From Dolomedes plantarius (taxonomy: Eukaryota; Arthropoda; Arachnida; Araneae; Dolomedidae): a stretch of DNA of 64,000 nt. Below are positions 26,980 to 39,692 of this stretch, one piece after another; within the stretch, counting starts at the first letter, position 1, and every line of letters begins with the position of its first letter. Under the pieces are notes generated by a model, which saw nothing but the letters and a program-made list of their open reading frames with translations, had not been told where the DNA came from and did not search any database. Made by a program: the position numbers and the translations under genes. The stretch spans positions 102,314,622-102,378,621 of the forward strand of contig OU015495.1 of NCBI GenBank assembly GCA_907164885.2, in the 5' to 3' direction.

Positions 26980-27581
26980 CTAGTTGGTATCCGTCAAAAC
27001 ATGACGGCTAGATAGTAAATAAATATACTAATAGACAAATTATACTCAACACATCATTGCCAAATGCTTAAAATCATAATAATGAGCAGAAACAAATTAA
27101 TTTGTTTAAGCGACCTCGTGCTTAGTGAGTATCTAAAGTCAGATTTAAAAATGTCACTGAGCATGCGCAGAAAGCAAATTTTTTTTTTAAATTGTAAACT
27201 GCCACTAATTAAACAGCGCGAAATAAATAATTTCCATCAGGTTTAATCTTATATTTCACAAACACAATTATCATAAAGATAAAAATGGCAGAGAGAGATC
27301 TAGAGAGACTCCTCGAAATAAACGTGTTTATCATTAAAACATGTCACTGAACATGCGCAAAAACAGTGAGTTTCTAGAGACAGATTTAAACATGCCACTG
27401 AGCATGCGCAGAAATCAACTTTTAATTGTAAATTATCGCGAATTAATAGAAATTGCTGTTACAAAAACCAAATTTGACAATTCTACAATCTTCCGTTTAA
27501 GACCAAAATGAAGTAAATTTATGCAGTAGTTTTCTCTCACGGACTACCCAAAAAGTCGGCTTAACAACATAAATATATAGA
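26980..27581 (-). mobile_element. non-autonomous Helitron, 602 bp, complete
   Basis: On the minus strand it starts A|TCTATATATTTATGTTG. It ends with hairpin CCGTCATGTTTTGACGG, then ATACCAA and CTAG|T, both ends canonical for Helitrons. It is an inverted copy of 3063-4363 and lacks that copy's MITE. At the corresponding position it reads TATTTATG, so it shows the unoccupied site. Confidence 0.85.
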
Positions 27582-28107
27582 TTGAAGCTCTCAAATATTT
27601 CACTTTATTACAAAAAAACTGTCCTACCTTCATTTCTGTAATATGTAATTATCACCAAAATTAAATTACGTAATTTTTAAGGCTAATGTTACTCTTACCT
27701 ATGACAAATGGATCGTTTCACGTTAAGTAATTGCGCCGAGTCTTACATGGTTGTTTAATTATAATCAGTCTACGGAAAATCTAAACAGGCTCATGAAAAA
27801 ATCCTTACTGTGGCTAAAAGCCAATCTCTCACAGTTTTGTTCAAACCTTTCGCTTTATCTCACTTCTAGAGATTGCTTATCGACAAACTTAGAATGTCAC
27901 TCATCATCTTTTTTTTGTGTGTGTGTGCAAAGAAGAAATACAGCAGCTGGTATTCCCTCTTGAATGGGGAAGTTGTTGTCATGTTAAGAAAATAAACTAA
28001 TCCACTTACACGTCGACCTTATCGGTCCAACAAACGAAAGGCGAAGAAACAGAAGAATAGGAGAGTGAGTTTCTTCATCTTGTTTATTTAGTAGGTTTGT
28101 GGGGATT

Positions 28108-28904
28108 TTTCTGCAGGCGTGGATTTGATTTTAGAAAAAAAAATTGTAATAAGCGACACTTTTACGTTTCTTAAGAGCAAAATTCTGAGTGTAATTTTGT
28201 GATTAGTACAATCAACATGCTCATTAGCATTGTTTGAAAACGTGCCCCTTGCACGAATTTAAATATTAGGGAAAGAGTAAAGGGAAGAATCCTAGTGCCC
28301 ACAATCTCTCTTCAGTCTAGAGACAGAATATTTTTACTGTTATTTTGAACCTCGTTATGACGAACCTCAAGGAACCAAAGGTTTTGTTCGATTTATCCGG
28401 TGGTTCGCTGTATGAAAACGTGCACCTTGCACTAATTTAAATATTAGGGAAAGAGTAAAGGGAAAAATCCTAGTGCCCACAATCTCTCTTCAGTCTAAAG
28501 ATAGAGTATTTATATTGTGATTTTGAATACAGCCAAACCTCGTTATAACGAACTTCAAGGGACCAAAGTTTTTTTCGCTTTATCCAGTGGTTCGCTATAT
28601 GAAAACGTGCCCCTTGCACTAATTTAAATATTAGGGAAAAAGTAAAGGGAAGAATTCTACTGCCCACAATCTCTCTTCAATCTAGAGACAGAATTTTTAT
28701 ATTGGGATTTTCAATACAGTCAAACCTCGTTATAACAAACCTCACGGAACAAAAGGTTTTGTTCGATTTACCCGGTGGTTTGCTATATGAAAACGTGCCC
28801 CTTGCACTAATTTAAATATTAGTGAAAGAGTAAAGGGAAGAATCCTAGTTCCCACAATCTCTCTTCAGTCTAGAGACAGAATGTTTATATTGTGATTTTG
28901 AATA
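28108..28904. repeat. satellite-like tandem array built from MITE T1 ends
   Basis: Four units begin GAAAACGTG(C)CCTTGCAC at 28236, 28414, 28601 and 28789 (periods about 178, 187 and 188). Each consists of ~110 bp of local sequence (TTTAAATATTAGGGAAAGAG ... ACAATCTCTCTTCAGTCTA) followed by the first ~70 bp of MITE T1 (CAGTCAAACCTCGTTATAAC ... GGTGGTTCGCTATAT). The last unit runs into the complete MITE at 28905. The non-MITE part is related to the repeats at 29234-29755. Confidence 0.85.
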
Positions 28905-29233
28905 CAGTCAAACCTCGTTATAACGAACTTCAAGGAACCAAAGGTTTTGTTCGCTTTATCCGGTGGTTCGCTATATCCGAACCGTTAAGAAAAATGCTAG
29001 AGTTTAACAAATGTATAACTCATTAGTTGCAATGTGTATTCCATAATAATGTATTAAAAAATTATAAAATCTATTAAAAATGATAATGAATTGAATCGAC
29101 TAAAATCGATTACATTAAACTGGCACAATACTAATTAAATTACGTACAATAGGAAAACGACGGGACCAAAAATTTCGTTCGTTATATCCGTGAGTTCATT
29201 ATATACCGGGTTCGCTATAATGGGGTTCGATTG
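28905..29233. mobile_element. pogo/Tigger-like MITE T1, complete copy
   Basis: TA at 28903-28904 and 29234-29235. The TIRs are CAGTCAAACCTCGTTATAAC and, from the right, CAATCGAACCCCATTATAGC. It is 329 bp. The interior closely matches the copy at 8764-9097, including AAAAATGCTAGAGTT and GTATAACTCATTAGTTGCAA. It forms the right boundary of the tandem array, whose units carry its left end. Confidence 0.85.
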
Positions 29234-29755
29234 TAAATGGAATTCGTAATGAAATACATATTGTAATTAAAGAGAATGTTATATTTATTAAGTGCTGTGT
29301 CACTAATTCTGGGTGTAATTTTGTGATTGGTTCAAGCAATAAGCTCATTTCAATTTTTTTTAAATATGCCACTTATACTAATTTAAATAATAGGATTTAA
29401 GTAAAGGGTGGTATCAAAATACTCGCAATCTCTCTTCAGTACAGGAATATATTGTGAGTATTGTGATTTTTCTGACGGCATGGGTTATTTTAAAAAAATA
29501 TATTGTAATAAACGAGAGTATTATGTTTTTTTTAGAACAGTGCCACTGATTCTGGGTATAATTTTATGATTTGTATAAGCAATATGCTCCATAGCATTGT
29601 TTTGAAATGTGCCACTAAATGTGCTTATACTGATTCAAATAATAGAGTTTGGATAAAACGAGGTATCAAAATTTCTCCGACTCTCATCGGTAAAGGGACA
29701 GATTATAAGTATTGGGATTTTTCTTAGGACGTGAATTTCATTATATATATATATA
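29234..29755. repeat. diverged tandem repeat, period about 250 bp
   Basis: Landmarks recur in order at about 28108, 29466 and 29718: GATTTTTCT, TTGTAATAAnCGA, CTGGGTnTAATTTTnTGATT, AATATGCTCnnTAGCATTGTTT, ACTnATTnAAATAATAG, GTATCAAAAT and CTCTC. This appears to be the ancestral repeat into which MITE T1 and then a Tc1-like element (29756) inserted. Confidence 0.65.
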
Positions 29756-30970
29756 CACTGAGTCGCCAAATTATTATGACCAATACAATGTTGGACCACC
29801 TTTCGCCATTAATACTGCAGGAATTCTTCTAGGCATGGATTCTATGAGATGTTGGTAGGTGATATGAGGAATTTGAGACCATATCCGATAAACTGCGCTT
29901 TCCAATTCCTTAAGATTTGATGGTATTGGATCCAGCTGCCTGATTCCCCGTTCGATCTCATCCCACAAATTCTCAATTGGATTGAGATCTGATGATTGTG
30001 CAGGCCAACGAAGCAAGGTAACTTCTCCGTCATGCCCTTCGAACCGTTTGAAGACAATGTCAGCTTTATGACAAGGAGCATTGTCCTGCTGGAAGTATCC
30101 ATCCCCGGCAGGGTACACCATTAACATAACAGGATGTACTTGATCTGCGATAACACTTATATACCCTTGGGCATTCAGACATTGTTTCACAGGAATCAAA
30201 GGGCCCATACAATACCAAGAAAACATCCCCCAAATCATAATATTGACTCCATTAGCTTGAAGTGTTGTGGCAATGCAGTTGGGGTACATGCTCTCGTGCT
30301 GTTTTCTTCATATTCGCAACCTGCCATCTGCATGGTGTAAGTGAAAACGTGATTTACCGGACCACGTGACCCTTTTCCAGTCATCTTCTGACCAATCCTT
30401 GTGCTCATTTGTGAACTGGATACTTCTGCTGTTGTTCAAGGCAGACAGTAGAGGCTTTTGAACAGGTCGTTGGCTTCCATAGCCTATACGGTGCAATGTG
30501 CGGTGAACAGTTCATTCAAAGACGTTGTTAGTTGTTCCTTGATTAAGATTCCCCGCTATTTGAAGTACTTCTGCTCGTCTGTTGGACTGGACAACTCTGG
30601 CAAGTCTTCTTTCAGACCGAGCATTCATCGGCCTCTGACGACCACAAGCCTGACGTTGAGACACGGTTTTCTGCTTGGTAGTCCACTCTATGTAAACTCT
30701 CTGTAAACTGCTGCTCTCGAACACTTCACGAGTGCAGCCGTTTTGCTGATACTGGTTCCTACGCTTCAAGCGCCAACAATCATCCCGCGTTCAAACTCAC
30801 AGAAATCACGTGTTTTTCCCATTTCTTCACAAGCAGCACAGTGCAATTCGTGGTTCATTTGTCCTGCATTCCCTTTTTATAGATATCTCGCCCTTTAGTG
30901 GCAACAGTGTGACGCAATAGCTCATTTGCATAAAACTGTCAGGTGGTCATAATAAAGTGGCCACTCAGTG
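29756..30970 (-). mobile_element. Tc1-like element, DD36E type, decayed
   Basis: TIRs CACTGAGTCGCCAAATTATT and CACTGAGTGGCCACTTTATT (from the right), with TA on each side and (AT)n beyond both. It is 1,215 bp with a broken transposase gene on the minus strand. The insertion interrupts the 250-bp tandem repeat. Confidence 0.85.
29774..30822 (-). pseudogene. Tc1-like transposase pseudogene (DD36E spacing)
   Basis: The gene starts MGKTRDFCEFERGMIVGA at 30822 and meets a TGA at codon 19. Further stops and frame changes follow near 30496-30512 and 30289-30308. Recognisable parts are an N-terminal HTH region (TSISKTAALVKCSRAAVYREF), the first catalytic block (RVTWSGKSRFHLHHADGR), the second (YFQQDNAPCHKADIVFKRF) and the third (RWPAQSSDLNPIENLWDEI). 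I count 36 residues between the second Asp and the Glu. In the first block the usual SDES is SGKS, so the first catalytic Asp is lost. The C-terminal half is open from 30289 to 29774. The gene is dead, and the copy could move only in trans. Confidence 0.85.
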
Positions 30971-30972
<2 letters not shown>

Positions 30973-31054
<82 letters not shown>

Positions 31055-31066
31055 TAAGTAAGTAAC
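30973..31066. repeat. (AT)n then (TG)n microsatellite, then GTAA repeats
   Basis: Alternating AT to about 31019, then TG to about 31050, then a short (GTAA)n run, starting at the right boundary of the Tc1-like element. Confidence 0.95.
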
Positions 31067-31370
31067 CCTCCTATAGGACGGCATCACAGTTTCGCTCTAA
31101 CACTATAGGATAAACTGCGAAAACCCTCGTATACCATTGCAACCTGTAACACAGTTTCACTCGAACACGATAAAAAAAATTGCTAAAACTTTTCTACAAC
31201 ATTGTACTTCTACAGCACTAGATAACATGATCTTTGTTTAACACATTTAAAAACTAAACTACCTTAAAATAATGACGGGAAGGAATAATGAACTATAGTG
31301 ATTTTACATGAAAATTTATAAACAAATTATAATGTATTTATTTATAACTCTATTCCGATGTCATAGCCGA

Positions 31371-32265
31371 AAGCGTCATGCACAGTTTACAATTAAGCAA
31401 TTTTCAACTAAACACTGCATCGACATTATATCTTTGTCGTTGAAAGAACTAAAAACGTCAACGTTAAATGCATGTTGGAAGAAGATATGGCCATCTTCAG
31501 TTGAAACAGAAAACGTGCTTGAATCGTCAGAAAATGAAATTGGAGGCATATTAAAACTTGCTAAATTAATCGGAAGTGAAGGTTTTGTGGATATGGCTAT
31601 TGAGGACGTTCAAGATTTATTAGTGGAAGAAGTTGACGAAGCGGATTTGATGGAAATGGCATCCGAAGCTGTAAATCTTCAGTTTAAATAGAAAACATAC
31701 TTGAATCGTCAGAAAATGAAATTGGTGGCATATTAGAACTTGCTAAATCAATCGGAGGTGAAAGTTTTGTGGATATGGCTATTGAGGACATTCAAGATTT
31801 ATTAGTGAAAGAAGTTGACGAAGCGGATTTGATGGAAATGGCATCCGAAGCTGTAAATCAAATCGATTCTTAGGACAATAGCACTGATGAAGATTGTGAA
31901 GTTAATAATTTAAATCTAAAAAAATTACAAGAATCAATAATCGTCATTATCTAAAGAAATTTCTTTCATCTAAGGATGACCTTAGATGAAAGGCTTGAAT
32001 CATTTTTCTTGAATGCAGACCCTTCCGCTGAAAGAAGCCGAAAATTCAAAAGGGAGCTGCATAATTGCCTATCTGCATACCGTGAAATCTACAATGACTT
32101 TGTAAGAACCAGCAAACAACCAAAATTACAGATTTTTTAAAGAGGATAGAAGGTGCAAAAAATCTTAATGAAGGAAAAGGTTCTGAAAGTGAAGGTGATA
32201 TCGTTCAACTGAAAAAACGTTCTCGTTTGATTGTACTGAGCATTGATGAGGAAGAAATATATTAA
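31371..32265 (+). pseudogene. Tigger/jerky-like transposase C-terminal remnant with internal duplication
   Basis: Frames read LKELKTSTLNACWKKIWPS, then an acidic region (ENVLESSENEIGGIL, FVDMAIEDVQDLLVEEVDEADLMEMA), and further on PSAERSRKFKRELHNCL and LKKRSRLIVLSIDEEE before TAA. The order of a tryptophan-containing WKKIWP block and an acidic tail fits the C-terminus of pogo/Tigger (CENP-B-related) transposases, from memory. About 180 bp (starting near 31519) are duplicated at about 31701. The offset of 182 is not a multiple of three, so the reading frame is broken at that point. The DDE core is not present upstream. A Tigger-like TIR element follows at 32296. Confidence 0.6.
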
Positions 32266-32295
32266 ATTCAGGTCGCATTAAATGAAAATAATATA

Positions 32296-32717
32296 CTTCT
32301 TCGACTTACGAGTGTCTCGAGTTACGAGGTTTTCGAGATACGAGCATTCTCTCGCCAGATATTTTGCTTCGAGTCACGAGTTAAAATTCGAGTTACGAGC
32401 AAGCTTCAGATACCCCACCGCTAGTTAGCCCAGCTAGCGCCTTGTTACGTGCTCATCAAATGCGAACACAAGTAATAAAACAAGTTTATTGCAGTACATT
32501 TTATTGTATTGTGTTTTTATACAATTTTCGCCATTTATAATCCTATTTTTCTTTTTTAAAATCATGTAAAGAACAATTGCGGTGTTTTGGGGGAGCCCAG
32601 AACGAATTAATGGTATTTCTATTCATTTCAATGAGGAAAACTGATTCGAGATACGAGTATTTCGAGTTACGAGCTCCGTCATGGAACGAATTAAATTCGT
32701 AAGTCGAGGTACAACTG
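32296..32717. mobile_element. pogo/Tigger-like MITE T2
   Basis: The right end read inward is CAGTTGTACCTCGACTTACG. The left end CTTCTTCGACTTACGAG is a shortened version of it. TA lies at 32294-32295 and 32718-32719. Several further TTCGAGTTACGAG motifs lie inside both arms. No coding. It could also be the 3' end region of the Tigger element whose transposase remnant lies just upstream. Confidence 0.7.
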
Positions 32718-32719
32718 TA

Positions 32720-35700
32720 TTTTGTTTCTTTTCGTTTTGTATTATACGTACATTTATATTTTTAGCAAAAATTAAGTTTCTTATATGGAATTAAAAAGAT
32801 TCTTTATCCGTTAAATAACTGAGGCCTAAAAAAGTGAATATTATCATTTCATGAAAATTATTTAACTTCTCAAAAATATTTAGTGGAAAGAAATTGCATG
32901 AACTTTGCGAATGCAGAATACTTAAAAGCAGCAGAATATAATTAAAACGATTCTGAAGTACAATGATTTTCCTTAAAAGCATGAAAATAAAAATTTATAC
33001 ATTTCTCTAGCGAAATTTTTCTCTTTTCTGCCTGTTGTGAAGGATCCACAATTTGGACATTCTGTCTCCTTCCAGCATTATCGCCGTTTTCTTTTCCCGT
33101 CAACACATTTGTGGTCATAAAACGGCCATATTTCAAAAAAAGGGGCCCGGCCTGCACCTGCACCAAGTTCCAAGAAACATCGCACGCCAAAATTCCTTAG
33201 GATGGGAGGAAGAAAATTCCAGTAAAGACTCAAGGGACATCCAATTTTCGCGGAAATAAAAATACCACGTGAATCAACCGTGGGGATGTCGTATCATCCT
33301 GCTCACGAATAAAATACTCGGAACGACAGTAAATTTCCGTGAGAGACCAGCCTGGGGAGGTGCCAAAACCAAAAAGGCGTAAATGAACCCCGAGTTTTTA
33401 GAGAATCAACGATAAGAGCTGAGGCAGAGGGTCAGAGATTGTGTGGCGAGCTGTGAAGAAAGACCTGGAACTGCTGCTCAATGACCAGGAGAGGAGAGAT
33501 GCGCCCCCGCTAAAGCCCCGACGAGTGGGAATGCCCGATTTCAACTGTCCGCGCCGTGCCTGCTGCCTTCACCGAAGTGCCCCATCATCTGCATCCATGC
33601 CCTCAAAGTTCCCCAGGTTGGTCATTCTCCCCTTTCAAATAGTGCTGGGTTTTTTATCATCAATTTTGATAAATTGAACTTCAGTACGATCGACCCCTAA
33701 TGATTCTTCCGCATGAAGCGGATACAACATGGCCTCATTCTTATACATAATGTATATTAATCCAAGATCTTCATTTATAATATGTAAACTAACTTTTGTA
33801 TAATATTGTACAGTAAAAGTTCTTATTTTATTTATAAACGGATCGTTATCTTAGGAGTTTACCTCCCAATTTTACACAACGCAATGGGGAATCTCTGGTA
33901 CCCCTCATAACACTGCCACTTCATTTTTTTCAATTGCCAAAAAGCAAATATTGAGTATAAACGTTAAAATAGATATATGAAACATGTTTACCTCTCATTT
34001 CTGAGTACATTTTTATAATAGTATTTGGTTTGATTAAATAAAAGAAATACACAGGAATTGTCAGTTAATAAAAAAAATAGTAAATATTTATTCACTAGTT
34101 TTCACGATGTGTGGGAAGCTGATATGTTAAAATAACAGAAGGATGTTGACACTGAAAAATAAAACATTATCAAAAAATAACTGTTCAGTATATCTCAATC
34201 TATAAATTAAACGAGTCTGTCGGATAAAAAATTGTTCTATATATCGTAATTTTGTTTTTGGTGTTGACATAACAGTATTTCAGGGTGAATTATATTCCCT
34301 ATATTCGTGGCTTTTCGTAATATAACTTTGTGTTTATTATAATGTTATCTTTCTTTAAGTTTCTATAGCAACAGTACATAAATTATTTATTATACATTCT
34401 TTTAATAATCTTATTTCCACTTAAATATTGATCTATAGGACTAAGTATTATTGTTCCAGTAAAGTTGGAGAGGAATGAAAATTCGCCGATATCGCACAAG
34501 TATGCGATATCGGTAAAATCGGATTCAAAGATGGGAATTTATCATTCTTTTTTCTTATTTTGCCAATTTTATTTTTAAGTTGTTTTTTAAACATTCAAAG
34601 ATATAGTAAATAAATCAGAGGACGTTCGATCCATTTTAATTCTTAGATAGGTAGCAAACTAACTTACTGATCACCAAATGTTTCGGAAAAACATCGGCTA
34701 CTTTCCCGGTAACTGGCACTCAGGTCCCCAAAAAATGATAAAAAAAGACCAGAAAAACTGTAAAAATCTCATCCATGCACACGCTGCTTATTGGGGGCGT
34801 CACGTGATGTAAGTGGCCACGTGTCAACATCCATTAGCCCCACAATAGTTCCCACGTAGTGCGGGGTCTGTGCCGTGCAGGGGGGGGGGGGAGAGGGACC
34901 ACGGGTGCTAAAAAGATAGCACCGAGCCCCGCGCCAACTGTTGACTGATGAACCCTAGGGAAGAAAGGGCAGGAATTAAATGTGGACTAGGAATCGAATG
35001 ACTGCAGTGGTAAGGGAAAGAAGAATAAATTTCGGCTGAGATGTTTTCGAACACCGGTGATCAGGTTTATGTGTTTGTTCCTTGGGATATTTGAGATTGG
35101 GATTGCTAGTCATGAACAGAAACAGAATAAATAAAATCAGCAGACGAAAAAGACTCAGAGGCTCCTCAAAATAAGAAAATCACTGATATCTCTAAATGCC
35201 AAAACCTTTAGTCTAAGCAATGGATCATATTTAACAATCAAATATGGTACATATGTAAAGTGATTCCCTGTACTACAACAATATATTTTATTAAATTACA
35301 ATTATATTATTAACTTTGTAAAGACTAAAATAAACACACATGCATATACACACAATAAAAGTGAGAGAGAGACTGATGAGAGCATTTGACTAATGAGGAT
35401 GTGCAGCATTTTGACAGTTAAAGAATTGGTGCCGTACTGTGTTATACTGCATAATGTCATGGTATAATACAGTTCACTATATCATAATACTGTGTTTCAT
35501 AATCAGGAAATTTTTAGTCTAGCAGCAAGTTGCAAAACTAAACATAAAGTACGATTTAACATAACATTGTTAATCAACAGCCTGAATGTATTAAAGACAA
35601 TAATATATTTTTTACTCTTCTGGCTTATTTTTTTAAACTCAGATTAGTTCTAGTTTTTTTTTTAAATTTTAGAGTAAAGGGACTACAATACGAATGACGA

Positions 35701-36055
35701 ATGAGCTGCGATGAAGAACCAGACTTAAAACGACTCGGACGATGTGAGAGAGCTGAAACTGAATCCTGTAGTATGCACAGTCCTGTTATCTTGCTTCCTT
35801 TACTCTCCATTTTGGAAAATTGTAATCCAAAATGCCTCGGTATTACACCTACCATGACGGCATTATACGGCATATTTGTTTTTTTCCCAATTACGGTGTA
35901 AAATGCCGTATGTTACCGTGGTATGAAATACCACGTATGTTTACATAAATAAGACGTGGTATGTTTACATAAATAAGAAAATTAGCAGACCATACATTAC
36001 AACAAGTAGCCTATTTGGGGTGGGGGTGGCCATGAGTTTTTTGCCCATATGGCTT
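32720..36055. other. anonymous sequence, locally GC-richer at about 33280-33620 and 34780-34980
   Basis: I see no family motif, TIR pair or pol III promoter. The two GC-richer patches have open frames on several strands but no recognisable protein. The second contains a G12 run. They may be host unique sequence such as regulatory DNA, but nothing here proves it. Confidence 0.45.
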
Positions 36056-36059
36056 GGTC

Positions 36060-36689
36060 TGTTACAAAGTGTGGTGTCGTGGACCACAACTGCACTTCAG
36101 TACTCGAGAGAGGTTGTTTCAGAGAGAGGAAAAGCCGTTTATTGGAGTTAAGCTCTTTTATTATTTTCTTTGGTTGAGAATATGTACAGATTATTTACAA
36201 CGCAGTTACATGCAGCATCTAACCGATCCCGCCAGACAATCAACATAAATCATCATCACGCAGAATACCGAGTCTCTCGATCATTCCTCTAGCGATAGCC
36301 TCCGGCACTCTCTCCGATCAGCTGTTCCTCCGTCCGTCTCTCTGTCGTTCCAAAAAGACTCTGACCCGCCAGGATGTGCTCGACGCTTTTTAAACACCAT
36401 TTGAATCTTCTAGAACAATCTAAATTCCTGTTCAGAAATTCCAGGCGGTTCCAATAGAGACATTCCTCCGATGCTTAACGACATCTGGTCAGGCTTAATG
36501 ATCAGGTGGTACGGGAAGGGTTAGCTGCTAATGAAAATCATTCTGCTAATGGGAAAAAATACCGGTATCCACATTCCACTGCGCTTCCAAGAATCGGACC
36601 AATGGAAAAAAATAACGTTAAACACATCTAACTGCCGCTTCCGAGAATCGGCCAGGTGGTCAAGACGAGGTTATAGCCACGTTGCTACA
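36060..36689 (-). mobile_element. probable solo LTR
   Basis: On the minus strand it begins TGTAGCAACG and ends CTTTGTAACA. It holds AATAAAAGAGCTTA near its 3' third and is GC-richer than the flanks, as expected of an LTR. I found no matching target duplication, primer-binding site or polypurine tract. The open frame across 36054-36248 is not a gene. Another repeat class is possible. Confidence 0.4.
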
Positions 36690-39600
36690 AGAGTTTCTTA
36701 TTTTTTTCTTTGACCGTGATAGTCTTGTGCAGATAAACCACAACAATAAAGAAGATCGGTCTTCATTACAAACGATTTAACCAAGGACAAAAACATATTT
36801 AATGACCCACTTATTCTGTCGAGCAAGATCTGGATATCTTATATAACTTGAAGAATTTTGTATTAGCCTTATAAAATGGGGAAAATTTTTTGTTCCTTCG
36901 TAAGAGGTTTTCGGATCTTACTGAAGCAAAGATAAAAGGTGTATTATCATCACTTCACACATCTGTAGGATATTCAGACATTAGCATTTTGATGATATCC
37001 ACATTGATATAAATTTCCTTAGTAATGGTATCCTTTTGATGATATAAGTGATGTTAAAAAATTGGTTTGAATCTCTTTCCAGAGAGTTACCAGGACCCCT
37101 GTAGGAAAGGAAAATACTACCAACTTACAGTTAATTCGTCAAAAACCTAATGAATCCCTTCATATACACAATACAGACTTAACATCCTAACAAATTATAG
37201 AAAGTTAGTTTTAACTGTTTGCCTGCAAGTTGCTATGGCCATCGTGGAAAAAGGGGTGGCAGGCAACATAATAGTGATACGTTGATAACCTATTATATCT
37301 CTATTAGTAACTGATGTGCAATATGTCCCTGAAAACTCACCATCATTACGTTCCATTTTTTATAATCTCAAATGGATTTATTGAGAGATAACGGAGATGT
37401 TACTGTCAGTCTTTCGACTAACGGCTTCATCGGAACAACTGTATTCTTCAAAAAAAGTTCCTAGGGAGGCAATGTTCAATAATTCCAGTTATCTATTACA
37501 AAACCGTCTATGAGAAGTTCCAGAATAGTACTACAAGTGACAGGTGAAAGGACATCCCGGTTGTAAATATTATCTGTGATGGTAATATAATCAGTGTAAG
37601 TACTGAAATGTGTAAAATTTTTTTTTGGCATAAATGTGTAAAATTTATTTTTGGCATAAAATCCTGATATAATATGTTAAACAGCTAACTTTAACAATAA
37701 ATCTCAGTTCACACAAACAAAAATAAATGCGTAAAAAGATTAAAATATTATACAAGCAAAAAAAAAGAGTTTGCAAGATTAAAATGAGTTATTAGTGTGA
37801 GTTTTCTACAATGCGTAATTAATACGTAATTAAAATGAGAAGGTATTTTTTATGAGTAATTACAAGTTGAGTAAAATATTTAAGCGAATTTTAATTTTAA
37901 TAATTTAAATGAGTTTAATATGAACTTGCACGTGAAAAAAGAGAATAAAATCTTGATTACTAGTATTATTGAGAGAACGCTTGCAAGTTATCAAATCATC
38001 AATTACCATGGACTGACTATAAAAATTTAAACATGAATTAAATGAATACAAAGAAGCTTTGCGCATAATCTTTGGTTTACTATGAAGTTATACTCTGAAG
38101 CTTACTGTGCAAGGTCTTTCAAGAAACATTTATGCCAAAAAAAGATTGGATTAGATTTCAGAGAAAACTGACCTGGAGCAAAAAATAGTAATGAAATAAT
38201 TTACAATGAGAAGACATAAAATTCACACAACAGCAAAAAATCTTCTCAAAAGTTTTAAAAATACCTTAAAAGAAGCCAGAACAAAAGCAAACATATAAAT
38301 ATATATAGTTAAGAAAAATAAGAAGTTTATTTGCATAATAATTTATTCAGTCGACTAAATAAGTTCCAGACACATAATATTCATCATCACATAATATTCA
38401 TCCATTAAGCTGCAGCTTAATGGATTCACCAATGATGGTATTTCAATATCTTGGACTATCTCTATATTTAAGATAAATCCGAACTTAAAAAGGTATGGAG
38501 CAGAAAGCAAAGGAATGATAGTTGAAAATATATTTTGGTTATAAATTACAACTAAAATATATTACAATTTGTAATAAAACAATAAGATTTTGTTCCCGAT
38601 CATAACCTAAACCCTGTAGCTATTATTAGAATTCAATTACTGAATAGTGGGTATACCACTTAATATGACTGAACGATATCGGATGAACTTCCTTTTCCCG
38701 TTTGCCTTACCAGTAGCCATAAAGAAACATATTAAAGCAAATCATACACCTTAGTGAAAACGTTGTTTTTGTGTATTGTTACCAACAGTGATAAATGGAT
38801 AAATAATTTTTTCTTCGTTACAATCCCTCATTTTAGATGTTGGATTTAATGGAGTACTCAATTTTAATATACATACGTACATACTTGAAGTTGTAGTCAA
38901 AGGTGCTGCATGCCATAATAACCTCGAAATATGTATTACATTTGGAAATTTTAAGGTGTGCCTCATAGGGAAGCGTTGCCCATGAATGATTTATTAAAAA
39001 CGAATTTTATCATATGCATGTGGGCAAAAATACTTATTTGCAGACCATCCCAGTCTCATGATAGTTCAACGACGTACGATTTTTCGATTTTACGATCGAG
39101 TGTAAGTCAATTCTGTGGTACTAGGATGAATCTTTCATTTGAATTTTTTTCCCTGGTGTACACTGAGAGATAAAAAAACAGTACAATCAAAATTTTATAC
39201 CTTCTTATAGAAAGATCACTCTATCTGCTACGCCCTCAAACTGTAACGAATGCCCCAGTGCCTTCTTGTAGCTATTTTCACGCGGAATGAAAGAATGAGA
39301 AATTGATGACCCTGTCAGTGTAGCATGCCCATCATCCTGCAATTAATTTTAGTTCAATTCATCAAAAAAATTTCGGATATAGGTATTTTCGGCTGCTTAA
39401 ATTCATGATCTAGTACAGCATGCAACTACTCTGTTTTTTTTCCCCCAGAGAAGGTATCTATAAATGACATGGGATGAATAGCAATTAATCATAAAATATG
39501 TTTTATGCTAATTGTTTTTATCTGTTTGACACTCTTTAAAAACTTATTGATACTGTTTGACAAAGAATTAAATTCACAATCACATGTTATTGTTTTGTAA

Positions 39601-39690
39601 ATCGACCCTGTGTAAGGTAAAGTTCAATTTCTACTCGTGACGTTATTAAGTAGGTAAACTTTAGAATGTGTGTCATGACCAGATATCAGT
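36690..39690. other. anonymous sequence, possible decayed coding remnant near 36880-37150
   Basis: In one frame the stretch at about 36888-36980 reads RFSDLTEAKIKGVLSSLHTS, vaguely protein-like, but stops and shifts follow and I cannot name a family. The rest is AT-rich without features. Confidence 0.35.
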
Positions 39691-39692
39691 TA

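Noticed and set aside
36840..37560. Reverse transcriptase or transposase remnant
   Set aside because: Only a vague protein-like run near 36888; no catalytic motif could be found in any frame.
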